Shown: positions 35,658-45,030 of the stretch, one piece after another
Layout of the letters: every line of letters starts with the position of its first letter
Numbering within the stretch: the stretch's first letter is position 1
Assembly (NCBI RefSeq): GCF_020621385.1
Contig: NZ_JAESVA010000003.1
Location: forward strand, 186,001 to 250,000
DNA: 64,000 nt
From: Acidisoma cellulosilyticum
GTDB taxonomy: Bacteria > Pseudomonadota > Alphaproteobacteria > Acetobacterales > Acetobacteraceae
Direction: 5' to 3'
Position numbers and translations under genes: made by a program
The notes under the pieces: model-generated
Told to the model about the DNA's origin: nothing
Seen by the model: the letters and a program-made list of their open reading frames with translations, nothing else
The model's database searches: none

Positions 35658-37187
35658 TTACCGCGGCGGTGGGGGTGGTGCGGCACGTTCGGTCTTGACC
35701 AGCCGGCGGCTGGCGCTGAATTCGGCCGGCAGCGACAGCACGGCCCGCACGCCCGGATGATTGTCTTCCAGCCGCAAGGCGCCGCTGTGGAGTTGGACGA
35801 CCGCTTGCACGAGCGAGAGGCCGAGGCCCGAGCCCGGCGTGCTGCGTGCCGATTCACCGCGATAGAACCGCTCCGTCACCCGCGCGCGGTCCTCTGGCGG
35901 GATGCCGGGACCGGAATCGGCCACGACAATTTCGATCCGATCGCCAAGCCGACCCGCACCGAGCAGAATGGGCTTGCCGGGTGGTGAGAATTTGAGCGCG
36001 TTCTCAAGCAGATTGGCGACCGCCTGCTGCAGCAGGTCGCGATCCCCGAACATCGGCAAAGGCGGCCTTGCCAGAAGATCGATCTGCTGGCCCTGCTCTT
36101 CCGCCGCCGCGCCGTAAAGCTCATGCATATCGGCCAGCAACGCATAAAGATCGAGCGAGGCGAAGGCTGACCGCCGCGCGCCGGCTTCGATCTCGGCAAT
36201 GCGCAGCAGGCCCTGAAAAACCGAGACAATCCCATCCAGATCCGAGGTCGCACGTTCCACCGCCGCATGCAGGTCGCCGGCATCGCGCGCATGCAGCGCC
36301 GCGTCTTCCAGCCGAGCCCGCGCGCGGGTAATCGGCGTGCGCAAATCATGCGCGATCGCGTTGGAGACCTGACGCACGCCATCCATCAGCCGTGCGATGC
36401 GGTCCAGCATGTCGTTGATGGTTTCAGCCAGGCGATCAAACTCGTCGCCGCGACCCGAAATGCGCACGCGGTTGGAGAGATCGCCGCGCGAAATCGCATT
36501 CGCCGTCGCCGAGACATCCGCCAGGCTGCGGCGGAACAGGCTTTGAATAGCAATAGCGCCGGCCGATCCCAGCACGACCATCACCAGCACAGCCCAGAGC
36601 AGACCCGCGGTCAGCAGCGAGCGCAGCTTGGCGCGTGACCCGACATCGCGCCCGATCAGTAGGTGAAATCCACCGGGCAGATCGTAACGGCGCAGACGCG
36701 CCAGCGCCTGACGGTCGCCGCGCTGCACATTCAGCTCAAACCAGGCGTCGGAACCGGAGACTTCCTTAGGCCAGGTCGCGAGATTGCCGGCGATGGCGTG
36801 AAGGTCGTTATCGGCCAGAAGATAGATCGCATTCTCGTCGACATTCTGCGACAGGCGATCCTGGATCGTCAGGATCAGCGCCGGCACGCCGCCTTCCTGG
36901 TAGCGCTCGCCCAGTCCTTGCGCATCGGCGTTGATGGCGGCTTCAACCTGGCGATTGAGCAGCCCGGCCGTCGCCCACCACAGGAAGATCGCCAAAGCGA
37001 CGGCGCTGAGGCCGAAGATAATGGCATAGAGCGCCGCGAAACGCAGACCGGCCGAACGCAACAGAGGCGAGCCACGCAGCCGCGCGAAGAAATCCTGCCG
37101 GTGAGACCCTGTACTCATTAGCAAAGGGGTCGTCGCACGAGCCCGCCCCGGACGTGGAAATCGCATCGCGCTCAGCCTGAAGCCCAA
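35658..37187 (-). CDS. Sensor histidine kinase
   Basis: The 509-residue protein has a cytoplasmic basic N-terminus, membrane helices near 50-75 and 195-215, and a periplasmic sensor loop between them. HAMP follows (about 220-270), then HisKA with the phospho-accepting histidine in SNAIAHDLRTPI, and an HATPase_c domain (NLLENALKFS, SGPGIPPEDRARVTERF, GSGLGLSLV). It pairs with the response regulator whose stop lies 15 bases upstream. The signal is unknown; the nearby periplasmic protease suggests envelope stress. The tail ends in PPPPPR. Confidence 0.93.
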   Translation of the reverse strand: MGFRLSAMRFPRPGRARATTPLLMSTGSHRQDFFARLRGSPLLRSAGLRFAALYAIIFGLSAVALAIFLWWATAGLLNRQVEAAINADAQGLGERYQEGGVPALILTIQDRLSQNVDENAIYLLADNDLHAIAGNLATWPKEVSGSDAWFELNVQRGDRQALARLRRYDLPGGFHLLIGRDVGSRAKLRSLLTAGLLWAVLVMVVLGSAGAIAIQSLFRRSLADVSATANAISRGDLSNRVRISGRGDEFDRLAETINDMLDRIARLMDGVRQVSNAIAHDLRTPITRARARLEDAALHARDAGDLHAAVERATSDLDGIVSVFQGLLRIAEIEAGARRSAFASLDLYALLADMHELYGAAAEEQGQQIDLLARPPLPMFGDRDLLQQAVANLLENALKFSPPGKPILLGAGRLGDRIEIVVADSGPGIPPEDRARVTERFYRGESARSTPGSGLGLSLVQAVVQLHSGALRLEDNHPGVRAVLSLPAEFSASRRLVKTERAAPPPPPR

Positions 37188-37202
37188 GACGCTGTCTTGG
37201 CG

Positions 37203-37889
37203 TCAGGCCTCATTATCCGCCCGCATGATATAGCCGGCATTGCGCACCGTATGCAGCAGCGGCTTCGGAAAAGGCTTGTCCACCTTCTGCCGCAGACGCG
37301 AGACATGCACGTCGATGACATTGGTCTGCGGATCGAAATGATAGTCCCAGACGCCCTCCAGCAGCATCGTGCGCGTCACGACCTGGCCGGCATGGCGCAT
37401 CAGATATTCCAGCAGCCGGTATTCGCGCGGTTGCAGGTCGATCTTCTGTCCAGCGCGTTTCACACTGCGCGACAGCAGGTCCATTTCCAGATCGCCGACG
37501 ACCAGACGGGTCACCGGGCTGTCCGCCTTGCCCCGCCGCGTCAAAGCCTCCACGCGCGCCAGAAGCTCGGCGAAGGCGAAGGGCTTGGTCAGATAATCGT
37601 CACCGCCAGCCTTCAAACCTTTCACACGGTCATCGACCTGGCCCAGCGCCGACAGGAACAGCACCGGCACGGTGTTTTCTTGTGCGCGAAGCGTTTCCAG
37701 CAGCCGCAGCCCATCCACGCCGCCGGGCAGCATGCGATCCAGAATGATCGCGTCGAACTGCTCGCTCGCCGCCATGAAAAGCCCGTCCCGGCCATTCGCC
37801 GCATGTTCGACGACGTGATTGGCTTCCCTCAGCCCCTTGACCACGAAGCCGGCGACGTCGCGGTCATCCTCGACCAGAAGAATGCGCAT
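37203..37889 (-). CDS. OmpR/PhoB-family response regulator
   Basis: This cytoplasmic DNA-binding regulator has 228 residues. The receiver domain has the acidic pair in LLVEDDRD, the phosphorylated Asp51 (ILDRMLPGG) and Lys in LTKPFAF. The C-terminal winged helix contains DLQPREYRLLEYLMRHAG and NVIDVHVSRLRQKVD. It belongs to the same operon as the kinase downstream and lies 80 bases after the protease gene. Confidence 0.95.
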   Translation of the reverse strand: MRILLVEDDRDVAGFVVKGLREANHVVEHAANGRDGLFMAASEQFDAIILDRMLPGGVDGLRLLETLRAQENTVPVLFLSALGQVDDRVKGLKAGGDDYLTKPFAFAELLARVEALTRRGKADSPVTRLVVGDLEMDLLSRSVKRAGQKIDLQPREYRLLEYLMRHAGQVVTRTMLLEGVWDYHFDPQTNVIDVHVSRLRQKVDKPFPKPLLHTVRNAGYIMRADNEA

Positions 37890-37969
37890 CTCAGTCCCCT
37901 CTCAACTCACCGACCCGATCGCTCGGTCGGAAAAATAATTCGTCTCACCGGGATGGTCGTCATGACTTG

Positions 37970-39061
37970 TCATTCCGACTGCGTCTCCGGACGCAAGCCG
38001 ATGGTGACATTGGCCGCGAATACACGGCCGTGGCGGCTGAAGCTTACATGCGCGCGCTGTCCGGGATGGATCTCCGCGACCGCGCGGATCAGTCCCAGCG
38101 CGGTGTCCACTTTCCGGGCATCGACAGACAGAATGCGGTCACCGGCGCGCAATCCGCTATGGCCAGCCGGCCCCGTCGCCTCCACCATCGTCACCCGCAC
38201 GCCATCGCCGCTATCGTCATCGGCCAGCCCAACGCCAAGCCAGCCACGATCGAGGTGGCCATGCTGCTCCAGAACCGAGACGACGCCTTCGGCGATCTCG
38301 CTCGGGATGGCGAAACCGATCCCGACCGAACCGCCGGTCGGCGAGATGATGGCGGTATCCACACCGACGACACCGCCATTGAGATCAAAGGCGGGGCCGC
38401 CGGAATTGCCCGGATTGATGGGCGCATCCAGTTGCAGGAAATCGTCGAAAGGCCCGCTCATGATGTCGCGGCCGCGGGCGGAAATGATTCCGGCTGTCAC
38501 CGTATTGCCGAGGCCGAAGGGATTGCCCGCGACCATGATCCAGTCGCCCACCTCCACCTGCCGCGAATCGCCCCAGCTGACATAAGGCAAAGGCTTATCG
38601 GCTGTGACTTTGATGACCGCGATATCCGTCAGCTGATCGACCCCCAGGATCTTCGCCGGAAGCTGGGTCCCGTCCGCGAGAGAGACGGTGATCTTGCTTG
38701 CGCCGCCGACGACATGATCATTGGTGACGATGATGCCCGAGGGATCGATGATGAATCCGGAACCGGCACCGAAGACTTTCTGGTGGCGGTCGGCCGGCGT
38801 GGGCTCGGCCCCTTGATCGCCACCATCATCGGCCGCGGCGGCAGCCGCACTTTCGGTCACCGCAATGCTGACGACCGCGGGCACGACTTTCTTCACGAGG
38901 TTGCGGAAGCTCGGCAGCTGCTGCGCCTGGGCCGGCAAGGCTGCCAATCCCAGCGCTGCCACCAGGGTTAAGCCCGCGCCCAAGCGCAGGCAGCCACCTG
39001 ATAGAGGCAGGCGGGGCCGAGGCGAATACGGCGTGATCACTGTCATGCAGCTACTTGTCAC
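37970..39061 (-). CDS. Periplasmic trypsin-like serine protease with one PDZ domain (Deg/HtrA family)
   Basis: This is a periplasmic quality-control protease. The catalytic triad is visible in VTNDHVVGG (His), LTDIAVIKV (Asp) and INPGNSGGPAF (Ser). One PDZ domain (about 265-355) follows, as in DegS, rather than two as in DegP. A signal peptide ends ALPAQAQ. I prefer GTG 39061, 6 bases after GAGGGAGGG, giving 363 residues; ATG 39046 is also possible. It is the first gene ahead of the two-component system on the same strand. Confidence 0.92.
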   Translation of the reverse strand: MTSSCMTVITPYSPRPRLPLSGGCLRLGAGLTLVAALGLAALPAQAQQLPSFRNLVKKVVPAVVSIAVTESAAAAAADDGGDQGAEPTPADRHQKVFGAGSGFIIDPSGIIVTNDHVVGGASKITVSLADGTQLPAKILGVDQLTDIAVIKVTADKPLPYVSWGDSRQVEVGDWIMVAGNPFGLGNTVTAGIISARGRDIMSGPFDDFLQLDAPINPGNSGGPAFDLNGGVVGVDTAIISPTGGSVGIGFAIPSEIAEGVVSVLEQHGHLDRGWLGVGLADDDSGDGVRVTMVEATGPAGHSGLRAGDRILSVDARKVDTALGLIRAVAEIHPGQRAHVSFSRHGRVFAANVTIGLRPETQSE

Positions 39062-39233
39062 GAAAATCCCTCCCTCGCCCAGAGGCCGCCCGCGAAACCC
39101 GTTGCGATTTCTGAGCTTTAACCTTCCGTCATGCCGTGCTTCATCTAACACAGGCGAAACGGCCCTCTGGCATCGCCCCGAAACCGCCGACAAGCCCCTC
39201 TGGAAGCCAAAACAGTCTCAAAGGAAGCCCGTC

Positions 39234-39578
39234 GTGACGACCGAACCCGTAACCATCGACGATTTCGAGCGAATCGACATTCGTGTCGGCACCGTTACCG
39301 ATGCTCAACCCTTTCCTGAGGCGCGCAAGCCCGCGATCAAGCTCTGGATCGATTTCGGCGGTGATATCGGCGTGAAGTGCTCCTCCGCACAGATCACGCT
39401 GCATTATAAGCCGGAGACGCTGATCGGCCGACAGGTCTGCGCCGTGGTGAATTTCCCACCCCGGCGGATCGGGCCTTTCGTCAGTGAGGTCTTGACCTTG
39501 GGCCTGCCGGACGCGCAAGGCGGAATCGTTTTGATCAGGCCCGACTTCAAGGTGTCTGACGGAGGGAAGCTTTTCTGA
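39234..39578 (+). CDS. csaA: CsaA-like tRNA-binding protein
   Basis: CsaA proteins are small dimeric OB-fold tRNA-binding proteins with reported chaperone-like activity. The 114-residue chain is a single tRNA-binding domain: FERIDIRVGTVTDAQPFPEA, YKPETLIGRQVCAVVNFPPR and GIVLIRPD. GTG 39234 follows AAAGGAAG; upstream frame sequence overlaps the divergent protease leader and is not coding. Its stop overlaps the gpt start as TGATG. Confidence 0.9.
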   Translation: MTTEPVTIDDFERIDIRVGTVTDAQPFPEARKPAIKLWIDFGGDIGVKCSSAQITLHYKPETLIGRQVCAVVNFPPRRIGPFVSEVLTLGLPDAQGGIVLIRPDFKVSDGGKLF

Positions 39579-40066
39579 TGGCGCCACAATATTACACTGT
39601 CACCTGGGACCAGCTGCACCGCGATGCGCGGGCCTTGGCCTGGCGGCTGATCGATGCCGGTCCTTGGACGGGGATCGTCGCCGTCACCCGGGGCGGCCTC
39701 ATACCGGCCGCGATCATTGCGCGCGAACTCGAATGCCGTCTGATCGAAAGCGTCTCCGTCGAGACATATAATGAAGAGTCGATCGGCCAGCCCGTCGTCA
39801 CCAAAGCGCCGACGGCCGCGGGCGACGGCACAGGCTTCCTGATCATCGATGATTTGGTCGATACCGGCACAACGGCACGCGTCGTGCGCAAGCTCATGCC
39901 GAAGGCCCATTTCGCGACCGTCTATGCGAAGCCCGCCGGTAAGGACATCGTCGATACTTTCGTGACCGAGGTCAGCCAGAACACCTGGATTCTGTTCCCC
40001 TGGGACACGGATGCGGCACCGCAATTCGTGGCGCCCATCGCCCGCGCCCCGGGTCGGGGCACTTAG
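39578..40066 (+). CDS. gpt: Xanthine(-guanine) phosphoribosyltransferase
   Basis: Gpt salvages guanine and xanthine with PRPP. The PRPP motif is FLIIDDLVDTGTTARVV, preceded by AVTRGGLIPAAIIARELE; the length, 162 residues, equals the enteric enzyme with a little extension. Start ATG 39578 overlaps the csaA stop by one base, so translation is likely coupled. It converges on the ubiquinone hydroxylase gene 7 bases away. Confidence 0.94.
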   Translation: MAPQYYTVTWDQLHRDARALAWRLIDAGPWTGIVAVTRGGLIPAAIIARELECRLIESVSVETYNEESIGQPVVTKAPTAAGDGTGFLIIDDLVDTGTTARVVRKLMPKAHFATVYAKPAGKDIVDTFVTEVSQNTWILFPWDTDAAPQFVAPIARAPGRGT

Positions 40067-40073
40067 CGCGGGG

Positions 40074-41291
40074 TCATGAACCGCTGATCCCCATCGCGCG
40101 GCGCATGAAGAACCGCTTGACCGGCGGCACGCGATGGACGGCCGCGATGCCCAGATCGCGGGCCAGACGGATCAGCGGATTGTCATTGCTGAACAGCCGG
40201 TCCAGCGCATCGGTCGCCGCCAGCATGGCGAGATTGTCCGGCCGCCGCTGACGTTGATATTGCGCCAGCAATCCGGTCGCCCCCGGATCCTCGCGACGCT
40301 GCAAAGCGGCCAGGATCAGCTCGGACAGCACGATCGCGTCGCGCAGGCCGAGATTGAAACCCTGACCGGCGATCGGGTGGATGCCATGAGCGGCGTCCCC
40401 CACCAGCGCCAACCGCTGATCGACGTAGCGCGTCGCGAGCAGGGCAGAAAGCGGATAATTCCACCGGCGGCCAAGCAGCCGGATCTCGCCCAGATGATCG
40501 CCCAGCCGACGCGCCACCTGATGGGTGAAGGCGGCCGGTTCAAGCCGCATCAGCGCCTCGGCGACCGCCGTCTTTTCGGTGAAGACGATGGCTGAGACAT
40601 GAGGCGCGCCGGGTGTCGGACCCAGTGGCAGCTGGGCGAAGGGGCCACCCGGCAGAAAATGTTCCAGCGCCGTATTCTCATGCGGGAATTCATGGGCGAT
40701 GGCGCAGACGACGCCGCTCTGCCGATAGGGGTAACGGATCACAGGGATATTGGCCGCCCGGCGCTGTGCGCTGTGGCGCCCCTCAGCCGCAATCACCAGA
40801 CGGGCCGTGAAACGCGCGCCCGTCGACAGCGTAACTGTCGCGCCCTCTGCCTGGCGCTCGACCTTCGCCTCGCACGGCGCCACGAGCGTGATGCCGCGAC
40901 CGGCATGCAGGCGGCGGTTCAGCGCGATGCGCAGGCTGCGCGCCTCCACCATCCAGCCGAAAGGGCCGCTTGCCGCCCCTAGCTCGCGGGCGTCGAAATG
41001 CAGGAACAATGGCGAGGCCGGGCGGCCCGGCTTGCCGTCGGAGACATGGATCTGCTCGATCGGGCAAGGCTGAAAGGGCAAGGCCTGCCACAGCGCCGCA
41101 TTTTCAAGCAAAGGCTGGGTGCCGGCCGCGATCGCATAGGCGCGGCCGTCGAAGCCGGGATCTTCCATCGGCGGCAAGGACGCGCGGTCCAAGACCAGGA
41201 CGCGCGCACCGCCTTCGGCCATTCGGCAAGCGAGCGAGCCGCCGACGGGACCGGCCCCCAGGATACAGACGTCAAATTCAGTGTCGCTCAT
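40074..41291 (-). CDS. UbiH/UbiF/Coq6-family FAD monooxygenase
   Basis: Members hydroxylate the aromatic ring in ubiquinone synthesis. The N-terminal FAD fold is CILGAGPVGGSLACRMAEGG. The DGRAYAIAAGTQPLLENA motif and the ribityl-binding GDAAHGIHPIAGQGFNLGLRD are diagnostic of the family. Length 405 is standard. Which ring position it hydroxylates cannot be decided from the sequence alone. The gene is monocistronic and converges on gpt. Confidence 0.9.
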   Translation of the reverse strand: MSDTEFDVCILGAGPVGGSLACRMAEGGARVLVLDRASLPPMEDPGFDGRAYAIAAGTQPLLENAALWQALPFQPCPIEQIHVSDGKPGRPASPLFLHFDARELGAASGPFGWMVEARSLRIALNRRLHAGRGITLVAPCEAKVERQAEGATVTLSTGARFTARLVIAAEGRHSAQRRAANIPVIRYPYRQSGVVCAIAHEFPHENTALEHFLPGGPFAQLPLGPTPGAPHVSAIVFTEKTAVAEALMRLEPAAFTHQVARRLGDHLGEIRLLGRRWNYPLSALLATRYVDQRLALVGDAAHGIHPIAGQGFNLGLRDAIVLSELILAALQRREDPGATGLLAQYQRQRRPDNLAMLAATDALDRLFSNDNPLIRLARDLGIAAVHRVPPVKRFFMRRAMGISGS

Positions 41292-41465
41292 CTCTGCCTG
41301 TCCCTCTGCCGCCGTCTATAGGCCCTAAGCCATTGACCGCGAAAGAGCAGGATCTGCCTCGCCCGCAGGCGCTCAACCTCATTTCCCATGCGCAAAAAAT
41401 AGGCACACCCATGTGGACATGGAGAAAAAATTAGAAATAGCCCTTTCGGTGCTATCATCACGATC

Positions 41466-41481
41466 TTGGCATGGGTCTTGA
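41466..41481 (+). promoter_or_regulatory. Possible sigma-54 promoter for glnK-amtB
   Basis: TTGGCATGGGTCTTGA keeps the GG of the -24 element with ten bases to the -12 dinucleotide, where GA replaces the usual GC. It lies 72 bases before the P-II gene, where nitrogen-controlled promoters are expected. Confidence 0.45.
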
Positions 41482-41892
<411 letters not shown>

Positions 41893-41903
41893 AGGAAACC
41901 CGG

Positions 41904-43241
41904 ATGACTGGACCATCCATGCAGCGCTTAAAAAGCTCCCGGAGTTTCCTCCGGGCCCTTCCCCTCGCCCTGCCGTTGCTCGGCTTTGCCGCTCCGGCAT
42001 TCGCCGCCGATGCGCCGAAGATCGACACCGGTAACACCGCCTGGATGCTCGCATCCACTGCGCTGGTGCTGATGATGACCATCCCGGGTCTGGCACTGTT
42101 CTATGCCGGCATGGTGCGCAAGAAGAACGTCCTTGCCACCCTGATGCAGTCCTTCGCGATCTGCTGCCTTGTTACCCTCGTCTGGTGTGTCGTCGGCTAC
42201 AGCCTGGCCTTCACCACCGGCAATGCCTATGTCGGCGATCTGTCCCAGTTCATGCTGAAGGGCTTCGCCAAGACCTGGAACAATGACTTCCTCCTCGGTG
42301 GCACCGTCGACCAGACGATCCCCGAGAGCGTCTACATGATGTTCCAGATGACCTTCGCGATCATCACCCCGGCCCTGATCTGCGGCGCTTTCGCGGACCG
42401 TATGAAGTTCAGCGCCATGTGCATCTTCATGGTGATCTGGTCGATCGTCGTCTACAGCCCGATCGCGCATTGGGTCTGGTCGACGACCGGTTGGGCCGGC
42501 GCCATGGGCGTGCTCGACTTCGCGGGCGGCACCGTCGTTCACATCAACGCGGGCGTTGCCGGCCTGATGTGCGCCATCGTCCTCGGCAAGCGCGTCGGCT
42601 ACGGCAACGACAACATGCATCCCTACAATGTCGGCTACGCCATGATCGGCGCGAGCCTGCTGTGGGTGGGCTGGTTCGGCTTCAACGCGGGTTCCGCGGT
42701 CGCCGCCAACGGCCGTGCGGGCATGGCCATGGCCGCGACCCAGATCGCGACCGCGGCCGCCGCCCTCGCCTGGATGTTCGCCGAATGGATCACCAAGGGT
42801 AAGCCGAGCCTGCTCGGCATTGTGTCCGGCGCCGTTGCCGGCCTCGTCGCCATTACCCCGGCTTCCGGCTTCGTTCTGCCGGGCGCCTCGATCATCATCG
42901 GCGTCGCCGCCGGCGTGGTCTGCTACTTCTTCTCCACCACGGTGAAGAACTTCTTCGGCTATGACGACAGCCTCGATTGCTGGGGCGTGCATGGCATCGG
43001 CGGTATCGTCGGTGCCTTGCTGACAGGCGTCTTCGCCTTCGGCCCGCTTTATGGCGGTTCCGGCGGCAGCGCCAAGCAGTTGCTGATCCAGTGCTACGGC
43101 GTCGGCGCGACGCTGATCTGGTCGGGCGGCATCTCCTTCGTCCTGCTCAAGATCATCGATATGACCATCGGCCTGCGCATCACGCGGGACGAGGAAATCG
43201 AGGGCATGGACATCACCCTGCACGGCGAACAGATCGTCTGA
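41904..43241 (+). CDS. amtB: Ammonium transporter
   Basis: AmtB is a trimeric inner-membrane ammonium channel of eleven helices with a cleaved signal peptide (ending PAFAAD). It has NTAWMLASTALVLMMTIPGLALFY at the first helix. The twin pore histidines are in SPIAHWVWS and WGVHGIGGIVGAL. The protein has 445 residues from ATG 41904, which follows GAAGGAAACC 11 bases after the glnK stop. A terminator follows. Confidence 0.96.
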   Translation: MTGPSMQRLKSSRSFLRALPLALPLLGFAAPAFAADAPKIDTGNTAWMLASTALVLMMTIPGLALFYAGMVRKKNVLATLMQSFAICCLVTLVWCVVGYSLAFTTGNAYVGDLSQFMLKGFAKTWNNDFLLGGTVDQTIPESVYMMFQMTFAIITPALICGAFADRMKFSAMCIFMVIWSIVVYSPIAHWVWSTTGWAGAMGVLDFAGGTVVHINAGVAGLMCAIVLGKRVGYGNDNMHPYNVGYAMIGASLLWVGWFGFNAGSAVAANGRAGMAMAATQIATAAAALAWMFAEWITKGKPSLLGIVSGAVAGLVAITPASGFVLPGASIIIGVAAGVVCYFFSTTVKNFFGYDDSLDCWGVHGIGGIVGALLTGVFAFGPLYGGSGGSAKQLLIQCYGVGATLIWSGGISFVLLKIIDMTIGLRITRDEEIEGMDITLHGEQIV

Positions 43242-43272
43242 TCTGCGAACCATCACGCAGGACTTGCCTTGG

Positions 43273-43303
43273 AAACCCCCGCCTCGTGCGGGGGTTTTCT
43301 TTT
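43273..43303 (+). terminator. Terminator of glnK-amtB
   Basis: AAACCCCCGC (43273-43282) pairs with GCGGGGGTTT (43288-43297) across a 5-base loop, then TCTTTT. The following 230 bases to ccmB hold no gene that I can support. Confidence 0.9.
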
Positions 43304-43534
43304 GCCTACCAGGGCTCGGCGCCGTCCGGGCCGAAAAAACCGCCCGTCGGCCCGTCATCGGGCAAGGTGGCAAGGGCGACAGCGCCTGCGTCACCGCAAG
43401 CAGGCCGAAGACATTGGTGGGCGCCGCACGCACCGTGCTGGAACCTGGCGCGCAACCGTCTGAACTTGCGACCCTTCGCCGTGAATTGCGCGTCCTTTGC
43501 CTGGCCTATCTCGAAGCTGCGGCCGCATAGCCGG

Positions 43535-44203
43535 CTATTCGGCGGCAGCCTTGGCGGCAGCGCCAGCGGCGAGCGGGCAAAGAATGACCGCCAGGCACAG
43601 AAAGGCCCCCAGCAGCAGCAGCGCCGGACGCGTGGCGACACCGGTCTGTGCGGCACCAGCCGCAGCCGTGCCGAAAATCAGCACCGGCGTCGCCAAGGGC
43701 AGAACCAGCAAGGGCAGCAAAACCCCACCGCGCCGCGCGCCGATCACCAAAGCCGCGCCCGTCGTGCCGAGCAGCGACAGCGTCATGCTGCCGAGGACGA
43801 GGCTGAGTTCCAGCGGCGCCAGCGCTGACCTCGGCAGGTTCAGCATCAGCGCCACCGGCATGGCCATAACGACCAGCGGCAGGCCGGCAAATAGCCAATG
43901 CGACAAGGCTTTGATCAAAGCCAGCAGGGCCGGCGGCAGGCCCTGCAGCAGAAGCTGATCGAGCGAACCGTCCTCGTAATCGGCACCAAACAGCCGGTCG
44001 AGCGGCAGCAGAGCGGCCAGCAAGGCCGCGATCCAGATCGCCCCCGGCGCGATCTTGCCGAGAAGAGCGGGCTCGGGCCCGATGCCGAGCGGGAACAGGC
44101 TGGCGGCGAGCACGAAGAACAGCAGAACGGCCAGGCTATCCGCACCATGGCGGAAGGACAGCCGCATTTCCCGACCCAGGAGCCGCGCGGCAATGACCAT
44201 CAT
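43535..44203 (-). CDS. ccmB: Heme exporter membrane protein CcmB
   Basis: CcmB is the membrane subunit of the CcmAB(C) complex that releases holo-CcmE during cytochrome c maturation. The 222-residue chain has six membrane segments and family features such as FFVLAASLFPLGIGPEP, FGADYEDGSLDQLLLQG and the small-residue loop GTTGAALVIGARRGGVLLP. Its start overlaps the ccmA stop as ATGA. No ccmC or ccmD follows. Confidence 0.93.
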   Translation of the reverse strand: MMVIAARLLGREMRLSFRHGADSLAVLLFFVLAASLFPLGIGPEPALLGKIAPGAIWIAALLAALLPLDRLFGADYEDGSLDQLLLQGLPPALLALIKALSHWLFAGLPLVVMAMPVALMLNLPRSALAPLELSLVLGSMTLSLLGTTGAALVIGARRGGVLLPLLVLPLATPVLIFGTAAAGAAQTGVATRPALLLLGAFLCLAVILCPLAAGAAAKAAAE

Positions 44204-44805
44204 GACAGCCGCACCGAACGGCCTTCTGCCATCGGCAGATCCTGATGGGTCGCCGCGATGACCATGCCACCCTCCGCGCGGTGGCGCGCGATCATCGCCC
44301 CGAAGCGCGCGATGGAGGCGGTATCCAGGCCCGTGACCGGTTCATCCAACAGCCAGAGCGCGGCCTGTCGCAGGCAAAGCCGGCCGATCGCCAGGCGCCG
44401 CTTTTGTCCCGCCGACAGCATCCGCGCCGGAATATCCGCGAGGTCGAGGAGGTCGACCTGCTCCAGCGCCGCCTGGATCCGCGCGTCACGGCTGGCGCGC
44501 ACCCCACCGGTCCAATGACGGAGGTTTTCAGAAACGGTCAGACCCGGCTTCACGGCATCCTGATGACCGAGATAAGCGAGCCGCGCGTGATGCGCACTGG
44601 GATCGGCCAGCGCATCCGCACCAGCCCACAGCACCGCGCCCGAGGCCAGCGGCGTCAGCCCCGCGATCATGCGCAGCAACGTGGTTTTCCCAGCGCCGTT
44701 GCGGCCAGTCAGGGCGACCGCCTCCCCTTCAGCAACCGTGAAGGACAGGTCCTCGAACAGCAGATGATCGCCGCGGATGGCAGCTATACTTCGGATTTCG
44801 AGCAA
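44200..44805 (-). CDS. ccmA: Heme exporter ATP-binding protein CcmA
   Basis: CcmA is the ABC ATPase of the cytochrome c maturation system. Walker A is TGRNGAGKTTLLRM, the signature LSAGQKRRLAIGRL and Walker B LWLLDEPVTGLD. I choose TTG 44805, 7 bases after AGGAG, giving 201 residues starting MLEIRSIAAIRGDH, a normal CcmA beginning; the extra 12 residues back to 44841 are unlikely. Paired with ccmB. Confidence 0.93.
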   Translation of the reverse strand: MLEIRSIAAIRGDHLLFEDLSFTVAEGEAVALTGRNGAGKTTLLRMIAGLTPLASGAVLWAGADALADPSAHHARLAYLGHQDAVKPGLTVSENLRHWTGGVRASRDARIQAALEQVDLLDLADIPARMLSAGQKRRLAIGRLCLRQAALWLLDEPVTGLDTASIARFGAMIARHRAEGGMVIAATHQDLPMAEGRSVRLS

Positions 44806-45030
44806 CCTGACGCTCCTGCAAGGCCGCGCAAGCCGCCCCATATCTCCTGGCGCGACAACGACGCGGATTGACCCTCGATAGCAGCAGTTTCACTATGATG
44901 CCCCGCAGCAAACAGGCCCTATCCATGCGCCTGTGTCGTGGACCCAGGCGGGTGGGTATGGTTTAAGCCGCTATAAGATTCTTGGCGCCTCCCCGGGCGG
45001 GGGGCATGCCTCCTTTAGGGACAAAGCAGC

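Noticed and set aside
43264-43530. Plus-strand frame of 88 codons after the amtB terminator
   Set aside because: Its start lies inside the terminator hairpin and no internal start has a ribosome site; the C-terminal LRRELRVLCLAYLEAA is only vaguely protein-like.
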